From contig NZ_JADPRT010000018.1 in NCBI RefSeq assembly GCF_015690355.1, positions 62,001 through 126,000 on the forward strand: a stretch of 64,000 nt of DNA, read 5' to 3'. The position numbers and the translations under genes are program-made. A model generated the notes under the pieces. The model saw only the letters and a program-made list of their open reading frames with translations, made no database searches and was not told the origin of the DNA. This DNA is from Streptacidiphilus fuscans (lineage in GTDB: Bacteria; Actinomycetota; Actinomycetes; Streptomycetales; Streptomycetaceae). Each line of letters begins with the position of its first letter. Within the stretch, counting starts at the first letter, position 1. Shown in pieces: positions 30,721 to 38,920 of this stretch.

Positions 30721-33171
30721 CTACTCGATCCGCGGCGCGCTGCGCCGCAGGATCGCTCGGCCGGGCAGCAGCACCGCGGCCGCGCCCGGGACGAGGACGG
30801 CCGCCAGCAGGCCCGCACAGTACAGCGGCGGGAAGGAGAGCATCGCCAGGCCGGTCGTGGAGGCGGCGTAGGCGAACAGGGTCAGCCCCGCGACCGCCGT
30901 CCCGACCAGGATGCCGGTGCCGAGGATGATCCCGGTCTCCAGGCGCAGCGCGCCCAGCAGTTGACGCCGGGTGGCCCCGATCAGCCGGAGCAGCAGCAGT
31001 TCCCGGCGCCGGGACGCGGTGGCCACGGCGAGCGTGGTGCCCATGCCGATGAGGATGAACCCGGCGATCGCGACGACCGCGATCAGGCCGATGAGGCCCT
31101 GCTGCTTGGCGGTCTCGGCCAGGCTCGCTCCGTAGGCCGCGCGGTCCGCGGCGTGCAGTCCGGCGTACGAGCCCGTGAGGCCGCTGAGGTCGGCGTGGCC
31201 GTCTGCCAGGAGGTAGTCGTCCAGCGGTGTGGTCGCGTGTTCGGACACCAGGGGGAGCGGCAGGAGTACGTCCCCAAAACCCAGGCCCCTGTCGTAGACG
31301 GCGACGACCCGCAGCGTCACCGAGGTCCCGTCGCCGAGCCACAGTTGCCGCATGTCTCCGGGCTTGGCGCCGTGCGCCACCATCGAACTGAGCGCGACGG
31401 TGCCCTGCCCGGTCAGGTCGTCGAGCGAGCCGGCGGTGACCTTCGGGTCGAGGGTCTGCGCGACCGCGCCCTGGACGCCCTGGGCCTGGAGGGACTGGAG
31501 TTCGTCGCCGAGGGCCCAGACGTTCATCACCACCGTCGTGCGCTTGACCTCCGCAGCAGCGGTGACGCCGGGGGTGGCGCGGAGTTTGGTGTAGGCGTCC
31601 TGCGGGATCCCCGGGCCGGAGGAGGTCAGCACCTGGTCGGCGCGCAGGCCGGCCAGGGCCTGGGCCGCAGTCGCGTTCACCGTCGTGGTCTGGGCGAACA
31701 GTTGCGTGCCGCCGAAGGAGAGAGCCAGCGCGACCGGCGTGATCACCGCGGCCATCCGCAGCGCGGCGCTGCGCGCGCCGGCCGCGGCCAGACCGCCGGT
31801 GATCGGCGAGAACGCCCGCAGCAGAAGACCCAGGATCAGCGTGCCGGCCCGGGCGATCCACGGTCCGAGCAGCGCCACCGCCCAGATCAGGGAGACGACC
31901 AGTCCGCCGACCGCTGCGGCGGCGGTCTGCCCGCCCGTCAGGAACGTCACCACCAGCATCCCTGCGCCGAGCGCGAGGAAGACCAGGCCGGTGATCACCC
32001 GCCAGAGCGGCATCCGCCTCGGTTCGACCGCGCTCTCGCCCAGGGCCTGCACCGGCCGGATCCGCGAGATGCGCCGCGCGGACAGCCATGCCGCGCCGAC
32101 CGACGCCAGGACCGTCGCCAGGGCCGCCGCCAGCACGGGGAACGGGCCCAGACGCAGGGCGAAGCCGGGCGGCAGGGCGCCCTGCGCGTGCATCCACGAC
32201 TGCAGTGCCGCGCCCACGCCGAGGGAGGCGAGCGCGCCCAACAGGGCGGCGGGCACCGAGATCCGCAGCATCTCGCGCACGATGACGCGGCGTACCTGAC
32301 GCGGCGTCGCTCCCACCGCGCGCAGCACCGCCAGCTCGCGGGTACGGCTGCGCACCGACAGCTCCATCAGCCCGGTCACCACGAGGAGCGTGACCAGCAG
32401 CGCGGTGCCGCCGAGGGTGGCGGCCTCGCCGATGGTGTTCGTGCGGACCTCGGCCACGGCCGGGTCCTCGACGTCGCCGCGGGCCGCGCCCGTGGACACG
32501 GACAGGCCGGGCACGGCCCGTCCGAGCGCCGAGGCCGACACGCTCTGCCCCGGCGCGGCCAGGACCACCAGCGCATCCGCGCTGCCGGGGTGGCCGGAGA
32601 GCGACTCGGCCTCCGCCTGCGAGAAGTACACGCCGGGCCCAGGCGTCACGCCGACGACGCGGAACTGCCGGGGCGCCGCGTTCACCTGCAGCTCGACCGA
32701 CGAGCCGGGCTGCGCTCCGAGGCGCTGCGCGGTGGCCTGATCCAGCGTCACCTCGTCGGCGGCCACGGGCGCGCGGCCTGCGGTCGGCGCCGTGGAGGTG
32801 AGCTGCGCCGAGTCCCAGCCGTGGCCCACGGTGGTGACCGGCGCGCCGCCGGTCGCGGGGAGCGCGACGACCGGAACCGACACGTCGGGGACCACGTTCG
32901 CGACGCCCGGCACCGTCCGAAGCCTCGCAGCGTCCGCGAGCGGCACGCGGTCCCGTTCGACGAGCGGCCTGGTCTGCGTCTCGCGGTCCTTCCCGTCTTG
33001 CCGCACCACCGACACGCTCTGCGGACCGGCGACGACCGCCGCGGCCGAGGCATACCTCTCCACCGGCGCGTGCGCGCGCAGCGCCGACTCCAGCAGCACC
33101 CCGAAGGCGCCCATCGACATCGCCGCGAAGGCCAGCGCCACCGCCACCCCGAGGGCGATCCCGCGCCTCAC
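30721..33171 (-). CDS. FtsX-family ABC transporter permease
   Basis: 816 residues from GTG 33171, which overlaps the ATPase stop by four bases (GTGA), so the pair is translationally coupled. Two FtsX/MacB-type permease modules: an N-terminal helix, a long extracytoplasmic domain (about 30-235), three helices around TNTIGEAATLGGTALLVTLLVVTGLMELSVRSRTRELAVLRAVGAT, one to three central helices, a second extracytoplasmic domain and a last helix set with SRRRELLLLRLIGATRRQLLGAL. The RELAxLRxxGAT pattern, present twice, is the coupling-helix signature. The family moves lipids, lipoproteins or peptides, or acts mechanically. The divergent two-component system may control it. Confidence 0.9.
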   Translation of the reverse strand: MRRGIALGVAVALAFAAMSMGAFGVLLESALRAHAPVERYASAAAVVAGPQSVSVVRQDGKDRETQTRPLVERDRVPLADAARLRTVPGVANVVPDVSVPVVALPATGGAPVTTVGHGWDSAQLTSTAPTAGRAPVAADEVTLDQATAQRLGAQPGSSVELQVNAAPRQFRVVGVTPGPGVYFSQAEAESLSGHPGSADALVVLAAPGQSVSASALGRAVPGLSVSTGAARGDVEDPAVAEVRTNTIGEAATLGGTALLVTLLVVTGLMELSVRSRTRELAVLRAVGATPRQVRRVIVREMLRISVPAALLGALASLGVGAALQSWMHAQGALPPGFALRLGPFPVLAAALATVLASVGAAWLSARRISRIRPVQALGESAVEPRRMPLWRVITGLVFLALGAGMLVVTFLTGGQTAAAAVGGLVVSLIWAVALLGPWIARAGTLILGLLLRAFSPITGGLAAAGARSAALRMAAVITPVALALSFGGTQLFAQTTTVNATAAQALAGLRADQVLTSSGPGIPQDAYTKLRATPGVTAAAEVKRTTVVMNVWALGDELQSLQAQGVQGAVAQTLDPKVTAGSLDDLTGQGTVALSSMVAHGAKPGDMRQLWLGDGTSVTLRVVAVYDRGLGFGDVLLPLPLVSEHATTPLDDYLLADGHADLSGLTGSYAGLHAADRAAYGASLAETAKQQGLIGLIAVVAIAGFILIGMGTTLAVATASRRRELLLLRLIGATRRQLLGALRLETGIILGTGILVGTAVAGLTLFAYAASTTGLAMLSFPPLYCAGLLAAVLVPGAAAVLLPGRAILRRSAPRIE

Positions 33172-33902
33172 AGCGTCTCCCAGCGCTTCAGCACGGTGGC
33201 CGAGGTCGGCGCGACGAGCTCGTCGACGATCCGGCCGGCGCTCAGGAAGACCACGCTGTCGGCAAAGGCGGCGGCTGCCGGGTCGTGGGTGACCAGGACG
33301 ACGGTCTGTCCGGTCCGGTCCGCGGCCTCGCGCAGCAACCGCAGCACGTGCGCGGCCGTGTTCGGGTCGAGGGCGGCGGTCGGCTCGTCGGCGAAGACGA
33401 TCTCCGGGCGGGTCACCAGGGCCCGGGCCACCGCGACGCGCTGCTGCTGGCCGCCGGAGAGCTGGTCGGGCCGGTGCCCGAGCCGCTCGGCGATGCCGAC
33501 CCGGTGCACGACCTCGTCGAACCACCGCCCGTCCGGCTTCTTCCCGCCGAGGAACATCGGCAGGGTCACATTGCGCCGCACGTTCATCGTGGGCACGAGG
33601 TTGTAGCCCTGGAAGACGAAGCCGATCCGGTCCCGGCGCAGCCGGGTCAGCTGAGTCTCCCGCAGCCTGCCGAGCTCGGTGGCGCCGAGGTGCACCGTGC
33701 CGCTGGTGGGCCGGTCCAGGCCGGAGGCGCAGTGCAGGAAGGTGCTCTTCCCGGAGCCCGAGGCGCCCATGATCGCGGTGAAGGAGCCGCGGGGAAAGGC
33801 CCAACTGACGTTGTCGAGGGCGGTCACCGGGCCGTAGGTCTTGGTCACCCGCTCCAGGGTCACCGCGTACGCGGTGTCGGGCAGGGTCGCGGAGGCGGTC
33901 AT
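33168..33902 (-). CDS. ABC transporter ATP-binding protein (MacB/LolD type)
   Basis: 244 residues. Walker A GASGSGKST, Q-loop FVFQGYNLVPTMNV, signature LSGGQQQRVAVARAL, Walker B IVFADEPTAALD and H-loop VLVTHDP are all intact. The start has GGAG 6 nt upstream. First gene of a two-gene unit with the FtsX-type permease. Clade features (GLDRPTSGTV, FQGYNLVPTMNVRRNVTLP) fit LolD/MacB-type ATPases of antimicrobial-peptide or lipid-linked exporters. Divergent from a sensor kinase/response regulator pair across a region with a 22-bp palindrome. Confidence 0.95.
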   Translation of the reverse strand: MTASATLPDTAYAVTLERVTKTYGPVTALDNVSWAFPRGSFTAIMGASGSGKSTFLHCASGLDRPTSGTVHLGATELGRLRETQLTRLRRDRIGFVFQGYNLVPTMNVRRNVTLPMFLGGKKPDGRWFDEVVHRVGIAERLGHRPDQLSGGQQQRVAVARALVTRPEIVFADEPTAALDPNTAAHVLRLLREAADRTGQTVVLVTHDPAAAAFADSVVFLSAGRIVDELVAPTSATVLKRWETL

Positions 33903-33986
33903 CGTTGCTCCAGGTCATCGGCTTGCTGTCCCGGAAAACGCTAGTTTTGGATCTCCGCCGCCGACACGGGGCGCGCTCCCGGATCC

Positions 33987-34008
33987 GTGGTGTAGCGCGC
34001 TACACCAC
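33987..34008. promoter_or_regulatory. Perfect 22-bp palindrome between ABC exporter and two-component genes
   Basis: Arms GTGGTGTAGCG (33987-33997) and CGCTACACCAC (33998-34008) are exactly complementary with no spacer. It lies midway between the divergent starts at 33902 and 34066. A site shared by both promoters is the simplest reading, with the adjacent LuxR-type response regulator as the probable binder. Confidence 0.75.
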
Positions 34009-34065
34009 GAGCGGTGGGCCGTGCTCGCCCGACAGGGCCGGACCTGCGCCCTAGGATGATCGATC

Positions 34066-35364
34066 ATGGACGAGACCAACCGCGTGCAGGAGAGACCGGG
34101 ACCGGTTCCGACCCCGCGCGAGGTGTGGCGGGCGCTCCTCTTCCTGCTGACCGGCATCGGCACCGCCGTGCTGTCCTGGGCCTCGCTCCTGCTGGTGCCG
34201 TTCGTCGTGTTCCTCCCGGAGGACGGCAGCCCGCTGCGCAGCGTCGCCAACCACGAGCGCCGCCGCGTCGCCCGCGTGCTCGGCCGGCCCATCCCCGAGC
34301 CCGTCGCCCCGGCCCACGGCCGCAGTCCCTTCCTCCGTTCGGCCGCGGCGTGGCGCGAGGCGGGCTGGGTGATCGTGCACGGGTTCCTCGGCACCGTGAT
34401 CCCCGTGCTGGTCACCGGCCTCTGGCTGACGGTCCCGCTGGCGCTCTCCGTCCCGTTCTGGTGGTGGGCGGTGCCCAGCGGGACGATCTCGATCTTCGTG
34501 CCGATCCGCAACTGGCCCGAGGCCGTCGTCCTGCCGTTGGCGTACGTCGTGCTGGCGGTACTCCTGCTCACCCCGCTCACACCGGCGCTCGCACGCGTGC
34601 AGGGCTGGTACGCGCAGATCCTGCTGGGCCCGTCCCGGCGAGCCGACAGGGCCGCGCTGGCCGCGCGCGTGGAGACCCTCACCGAGACCCGAGCCGACGC
34701 GGTCGAGGCGCACGGCGCGGAGCTGCGCCGCATCGAGCGCGATCTGCACGACGGCACGCAGGCGCAGCTCGTCGCCGCCGCGCTGCGACTCGGCCTGGCC
34801 GACCGGATGTTCGCGGAGAGCCCCGAGGACGCCAGGGCCCTGATGCTGGAGGCGCGGGCCGGGGTGGAGAGCGCGCTGACCGAGCTGCGCACGGTGATCC
34901 GCGGCATCTACCCGCCGATCCTCAGCGACCGCGGCCTGGCCGGGGCCGTGCGTGCGCTCGCCGCGGGCCGGTCGATGCCGGTCAGCGTGGACATCCCGGA
35001 ACCGGAGCGGCGCTGCCCCGCCGCGGTCGAGGCGGCGGCCTACTTCGTGGTCGCGGAAGCCCTGACCAACGTGTCCAAGCACAGCGGCGCAACACACGCC
35101 GAGGTGAGCCTCCGTCACGTCGGCCCGGACCTGCGGGTCGTGGTCCGCGACGACGGCCGCGGCGGCGCCCGGGCCGGCCGTGACGGCAGCGGGCTGGCCG
35201 GCATCCGCCGCCGGGTGGCCGCGCTCGACGGCGTGACCAGGATCGAGAGCAGTGCCCGGGACGAGAGCAGCGCCCGCGACGGGGGCGGCGCCCGTGCCGA
35301 GGGCAGTGCACATGGCGAACGAAAGGGAACCACGTTGGAGGTGCGGCTACCGTGCGGCTTGTGA
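34066..35364 (+). CDS. Sensor histidine kinase (HisKA_3/DesK class)
   Basis: 432 residues. Membrane helices at about 23-50 and 105-175 with a short outside loop, a coiled linker, then the HisKA_3 box ELRRIERDLHDGTQAQLVA with phosphoacceptor His228 and the ATPase domain (AAYFVVAEALTNVSKHSGAT; VRDDGRGGARAGRDGSGLAGIRRRVAALDG). The C-terminus has an unusual insertion of imperfect repeats (ESSARDESSARDGGGARAEGSAHGERKG) just before the final GTTLEVRLP strand. Its stop overlaps the response regulator start by 13 bp, so the pair is coupled. Intramembrane-sensing kinases of this kind commonly respond to envelope stress and control neighbouring ABC exporters. Confidence 0.92.
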   Translation: MDETNRVQERPGPVPTPREVWRALLFLLTGIGTAVLSWASLLLVPFVVFLPEDGSPLRSVANHERRRVARVLGRPIPEPVAPAHGRSPFLRSAAAWREAGWVIVHGFLGTVIPVLVTGLWLTVPLALSVPFWWWAVPSGTISIFVPIRNWPEAVVLPLAYVVLAVLLLTPLTPALARVQGWYAQILLGPSRRADRAALAARVETLTETRADAVEAHGAELRRIERDLHDGTQAQLVAAALRLGLADRMFAESPEDARALMLEARAGVESALTELRTVIRGIYPPILSDRGLAGAVRALAAGRSMPVSVDIPEPERRCPAAVEAAAYFVVAEALTNVSKHSGATHAEVSLRHVGPDLRVVVRDDGRGGARAGRDGSGLAGIRRRVAALDGVTRIESSARDESSARDGGGARAEGSAHGERKGTTLEVRLPCGL

Positions 35365-35993
35365 TCGCCGAGGACAACGTCCTGCTGCGCGAAGGGCTGG
35401 TCCTGCTGCTGACCACGGTCGGCCACGAGGTCGTGGCGGTGGCCGGCAGCGGGCCCGAGGTGCTGCCGACCCTGCTCGAGTACCGCCCTGACGCGGCGAT
35501 CCTCGACGTCCGGCTGCCCCCGGGCTTCCGCGACGAGGGCCTGCGCGCGGCGATCCAGGCGCGCAAGCTGCTGCCCGGCCTGCCGGTCCTGGTGCTCTCC
35601 CAGTACGTCGAGGAGACCTACGCGGCCGAACTCCTCGCCGACGGTGCTGCGGGGGTCGGCTACCTGCTCAAGGACCGCGTCTCGCGGGTCGAGGAGTTCC
35701 AGGAGGCCCTGGAGCGCGTGGCTGCGGGCGGCACCGCGCTCGACCCCGAGGTGGTCTCCCAGCTGATGACCCGTCGTGACCCCCTCGACGCGCTGACACC
35801 GCGTGAGCGCGAGGTCCTCGCGCTGATGGCCCAGGGCCGGGACAACCCGACCATCGCCACCTTGCTGCGGATCACCGAACGCTCGGTGAGCAAGCACATC
35901 GGCAACATCTTCCTCAAGCTCGGCCTGCCGCCGGACGAGAGCGGCGACCGCCGCGTGCGGGCCGTGCTGGCCTACCTCGAAGCGGGAAGCTGA
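35352..35993 (+). CDS. LuxR/NarL-type response regulator
   Basis: 213 residues from GTG 35352. Receiver domain: acidic pocket from IAEDN, phosphoacceptor Asp in AAILDVRLPPG, Lys in GYLLKDRVS. Output domain: LTPREREVLALMAQGRDNPTIATLLRITERSVSKHIGNIFLKLGL, a standard LuxR helix-turn-helix. The receiver contains a GFRDEGLRA segment typical of the DesK-partner subfamily. Cognate to the overlapping kinase. Expected to bind the palindrome upstream of the kinase gene. Confidence 0.95.
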   Translation: MRLVIAEDNVLLREGLVLLLTTVGHEVVAVAGSGPEVLPTLLEYRPDAAILDVRLPPGFRDEGLRAAIQARKLLPGLPVLVLSQYVEETYAAELLADGAAGVGYLLKDRVSRVEEFQEALERVAAGGTALDPEVVSQLMTRRDPLDALTPREREVLALMAQGRDNPTIATLLRITERSVSKHIGNIFLKLGLPPDESGDRRVRAVLAYLEAGS

Positions 35994-36015
35994 AGCCTCA
36001 ACTGGGCAGGGTGAC

Positions 36016-36060
36016 GTAAAGGCCGCCTTGACAGGCGGGCTGCGTAAAGGAATCCTTGAC
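36016..36060. promoter_or_regulatory. Twin pseudo-palindromic sites before DUF3887-type gene
   Basis: GTAAAGGCCGCCTTGAC (36016-36032) and GTAAAGGAATCCTTGAC (36044-36060) share the pattern GTAAAGG-N3-CCTTGAC, each a near palindrome. They are 28 bp apart start to start. The second ends two bases before the GTG start, so bound protein would block transcription or translation initiation. Autoregulation by the encoded helix-turn-helix protein is the simplest hypothesis. Confidence 0.65.
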
Positions 36061-36062
36061 AC

Positions 36063-36692
36063 GTGACCGATTCGCCGACATCTCTCGCCGGCCTAGCTGC
36101 CCGTCTCACCGAGCAGGCCTCCGCCTTGGCCGGGTCGATCGGCAGCCCGCTGGCTCAGCCGTCCTACCTCGACCTCGTGCGACTCGCCGAGGACGTCGAC
36201 GGGTTGGCGGAGCAGGTGCTGAAGCTGTGCGTGCAGCAGAGCCGGGATGCCGGACACACCTGGCAGGAGATCGGGGACCTGCTCGGCGTCACCCGCCAGG
36301 CCGCGTTCCAGCGGTTCGGCAAGCCCATCGACCCGAGAACGGGAGAACCCATGGACAAGACCGTGCACATGGCCGACGCCGCCGCCCGCGCCACCGAGAT
36401 CGCGGCCGCCGTCCTCGACGGACGCATGGACGAAGCCCGCCAGTCGTTCAACGCCGAGGTGCTGGCGGCGTTCACCGACGAGGTCCGCCTGAGCGGTCTG
36501 GCGACGGTCGCCGGTCTCGTCGGCGCGTTCGAGGGCTTCGGCGAGGGTGAGCCGTTCGTCCGCCGTATCGGCGACCACACGGTCGTCGACATCCCGCTGC
36601 GCTACGAGGCCGGGGACATGAAGGCCCGCGTGGCGTTCGACGCGGACGAGAAGGTCGGCGGCATCTTCATCCTCACCCCCGAGACCCCGTGA
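36063..36692 (+). CDS. Helix-turn-helix protein with DUF3887-like C-terminal domain
   Basis: 209 residues from GTG 36063. The N-terminal 100 residues contain a helix-turn-helix (AGHTWQEIGDLLGVTRQAAFQRFGKPIDP). After a short linker (MDKTVHMADAAARATEIA) comes a DUF3887-like domain (VLDGRMDEARQSFNAEVLAAFTDEVRL to GGIFILTPETP) of the NTF2-like superfamily. This two-domain arrangement recurs in actinomycetes; the ligand is unknown. Only two bases lie between the second operator-like site and the start, so the transcript may be leaderless. Monocistronic or first of a weak cluster with the following small membrane protein gene. Confidence 0.8.
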   Translation: MTDSPTSLAGLAARLTEQASALAGSIGSPLAQPSYLDLVRLAEDVDGLAEQVLKLCVQQSRDAGHTWQEIGDLLGVTRQAAFQRFGKPIDPRTGEPMDKTVHMADAAARATEIAAAVLDGRMDEARQSFNAEVLAAFTDEVRLSGLATVAGLVGAFEGFGEGEPFVRRIGDHTVVDIPLRYEAGDMKARVAFDADEKVGGIFILTPETP

Positions 36693-36767
36693 CCCCGTAA
36701 TTCCTCCGATCACACCGGACGACGCGGTCGCGGTAGTCGGCATCATCACCGAAATGGGGCAGGAGCC

Positions 36768-36989
36768 ATGGGGTCGTACCTCACCACGCTGATTCCGTTG
36801 GCGTTCCTTCTCGCGTCCGTGGGCTGGGTCTACCAGGACGCCTCGCTCCGCACCAGACGGGGAACGCCCGTCTACTTCTCGGCAGGATCGATCGAGGTGA
36901 GCAAGCCGGCCACCTGGGCTCTCGGCTGCCTGTGCTTGTGGCTCATCTTCATGCCGCTCTACCTCACGTGCCGCCGACCGGGCAACTGA
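36768..36989 (+). CDS. Small two-helix membrane protein
   Basis: 73 residues with AGGAG 6 nt before ATG. Helices at about 6-22 (LIPLAFLLASVGWVYQ) and 49-67 (TWALGCLCLWLIFMPLYLT), separated by a soluble segment DASLRTRRGTPVYFSAG. The basic segment should face the cytosol. No family recognised. The next gene encodes another small membrane protein. Confidence 0.75.
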   Translation: MGSYLTTLIPLAFLLASVGWVYQDASLRTRRGTPVYFSAGSIEVSKPATWALGCLCLWLIFMPLYLTCRRPGN

Positions 36990-37123
36990 CCGGCACCGTG
37001 GCTGCCTGAAATCGGGACGGTCCATGGCTGCGGGGGCGTGCTGCGGGGAATGGATTGAGCAGGGTGCGTGCCATCCACGCCGTGGTCATCTGTGACCCGT
37101 TCGACCGACACGCGGGGGGAACC

Positions 37124-37339
37124 GTGCTCGGCAAGGCCTTCCACCTCCTGAACGCCGTCTTCGACGCTTGGTTCTTCCTCTGGATCGGCCGCGCCATCCT
37201 CCGCCGCGACGAGGCGGTGTTGTGGCTCTCCTTCAAGCCTCGCGCCCAGCAGCGACGCATGCCGGCCTGGTGGCCCTGGCTCATCGCTGCCCTGGCTCTG
37301 GTTGCCGCGGTGGCTAACCTCGTGGGCGCGCTGGCCTGA
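37124..37339 (+). CDS. Small membrane protein
   Basis: 71 residues from GTG 37124, preceded by GGGGGGA. A helix near the N-terminus (LLNAVFDAWFFLWIGRAIL), a basic loop (KPRAQQRRMPAW) and a second helix (WPWLIAALALVAAVANLVGAL). A TTG at 37055 would add 23 unlikely residues. No known family. Confidence 0.65.
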   Translation: MLGKAFHLLNAVFDAWFFLWIGRAILRRDEAVLWLSFKPRAQQRRMPAWWPWLIAALALVAAVANLVGALA

Positions 37340-37418
37340 GCGTCCTCGCGGGCCGTTCTCGCGCCCGTCCGTCGATCACCTCTGTGATCCGGGTGTTCAT
37401 CCTCCTGTGTCGGAAGGC

Positions 37419-37447
37419 TTGACCAGTCTTTGCTTAAGCGCTTCACT
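37419..37447 (+). promoter_or_regulatory. Probable promoter of the permease-lyase operon
   Basis: TTGACC (37419-37424) and TTCACT (37442-37447) are 17 bp apart. The -10 side overlaps the proposed LacI operator and the first repeat of a 13-bp iteron array. Start codon of the permease lies 123 bp downstream. Confidence 0.45.
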
Positions 37448-37475
37448 GAAACGCATCAGTGAAGCGCATCAGTGA
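37434..37475. promoter_or_regulatory. LacI-type operator and three 13-bp-spaced TCA(C/G)TGA sites
   Basis: TTAAGCGCTTCA (37434-37445) has the AAGCGCTT centre typical of LacI/PurR-family operators. It runs into TCACTGA (37443-37449), TCAGTGA (37456-37462) and TCAGTGA (37469-37475), three quasi-palindromes with an exact 13-bp period. The first two form a perfect inverted repeat GCTTCACTGA/TCAGTGAAGC with a 6-bp spacer. The lacI-type gene at 40479-41495 is the obvious candidate regulator. Confidence 0.6.
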
Positions 37476-37570
37476 CCTGCTGGTGGAGGGGCTTGCCGTC
37501 TCGCGGACCGCCGACACGGCGCTCCGACCGCTGCTGCGTGCGCGCAATCATCTGTGCCGGGAGGCGCTTT

Positions 37571-38920
37571 GTGACGACCGAAGCCATACCGCAGGACCGC
37601 ACGGCGGCGAAGGCGGCGAGAGCACCCAAGGAACGTCTGACGAGGTTTCACATCCGGGTGACCGCAACGACGTTCGGTGCGAACTTCTCCGACGGTTACG
37701 CGCTGGGGATCATCGGAGCCGTCCTGCCGGTCCTGTCCACCTCGATGCACCTGAGCGGTGTCTGGCAGGGACTGCTCGGCTCCTCCGCGCTGATCGGGCT
37801 CTTCTTCGGCAGCGTGATCCTGGGGCGCGTGGCTGACGCGATCGGGCGCCAGAAGCTCTACCTGTACAACTTCGTCCTGATCATGCTCGCCTCCGCTGGA
37901 CAGTTCTGGGCGCACGGCCCGTGGAGCCTGTTCGCCCTGCGTCTGCTGATCGGCTTCGGACTGGGCGCCGACTACGCGGTCGGCCCGACCCTCCTCGCCG
38001 AGTTCTCCCCGCAGCGCCTGCGTGGCCTGCTGCTCGGATCGCTCACCGTCCTGTGGACCGTCGGGTACGTGCTGGCCAACATCCTCGGCACCTACATCTC
38101 CCTCGACGACGGCTCGGCCCGGCTGCTGCTGGCCAGCGGAGCGCTGCCGGCGGCCCTGGTCCTGGTCCTGCGGATCGGCACCCCGGAGTCGCCGAGCTGG
38201 CTGGCCAGCCGGGGCAGGACCGACGAGGCGGACGAGATCCGGCGCCGCTACCTCGGGCAGGAACCGGAGGCCCGCTCCGCGCAGGACCAGCCCGCCGCGG
38301 CAGAGGCCACGCCGAGGTACACCGCACTGTTCGCCCGTGGTCAGCGTCGCAACACCTGGTTCGGCGCCATCTTCTACAGCGCCCAGGTGCTGCCGTACTT
38401 CGCGATCTACACCTTCATGTCGACGATCCTCGCCTCGCTCCACGTCTCGGACGCGAACACGCAGAACACCGTCCTCAACCTGTTCCTGCTGCTCGGCGGC
38501 GTCGTCGGGCTGTGGCCGGTGCAGCGTATGGGTCGGCGGCCGTTCACCATCGGGACCTTCGCCGTGCTGACCGTCTGCCTCGGGGCGATGGCCGTGCTGA
38601 ACAACGCATCCGGCCTCGTGCTGATGGTGCCGTTCGTGGTCTACACGTTCGTGATGTCGGCCGCGTCCAACATCACGCAGGTCTACCCGCCCGAGCTCTT
38701 CCCGACCGCGCTGCGCGGGGCCGGTGTCGGCTTCCTGAACGGTGCGAGCCGGGTCGCGTCCGCGGTCGGGACGTTCGTCCTGCCGATCAGCCTGGACCAG
38801 CTCGGGGCCGGTTGGTCGATGGCGTGGCTGGCCGGAGTGCTGTTGCTGGGGACCCTGGTCAGCATCGCCTGGGCGCCCGAGACCAAGAACCTGGTGACGA
38901 CGGAAGGCTGGCACCACTGA
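37571..38920 (+). CDS. MFS transporter of the metabolite:proton symporter group
   Basis: 449 residues from GTG 37571 (GGGAGG 7 nt upstream). Twelve predicted helices with the MFS A-motif between helices 2 and 3 (GRVADAIGRQKLY), the sequence ESPSWLASRGRTDEADEIRRR after helix 6 typical of the sugar/organic-acid:H+ symporter clade, and a long central loop. The stop overlaps the start of the next gene by one base, so both are translated from one message. Substrate unknown; the partner enzyme belongs to a family acting on aromatic amino acids or histidine, so uptake of such a compound is plausible. Confidence 0.9.
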   Translation: MTTEAIPQDRTAAKAARAPKERLTRFHIRVTATTFGANFSDGYALGIIGAVLPVLSTSMHLSGVWQGLLGSSALIGLFFGSVILGRVADAIGRQKLYLYNFVLIMLASAGQFWAHGPWSLFALRLLIGFGLGADYAVGPTLLAEFSPQRLRGLLLGSLTVLWTVGYVLANILGTYISLDDGSARLLLASGALPAALVLVLRIGTPESPSWLASRGRTDEADEIRRRYLGQEPEARSAQDQPAAAEATPRYTALFARGQRRNTWFGAIFYSAQVLPYFAIYTFMSTILASLHVSDANTQNTVLNLFLLLGGVVGLWPVQRMGRRPFTIGTFAVLTVCLGAMAVLNNASGLVLMVPFVVYTFVMSAASNITQVYPPELFPTALRGAGVGFLNGASRVASAVGTFVLPISLDQLGAGWSMAWLAGVLLLGTLVSIAWAPETKNLVTTEGWHH

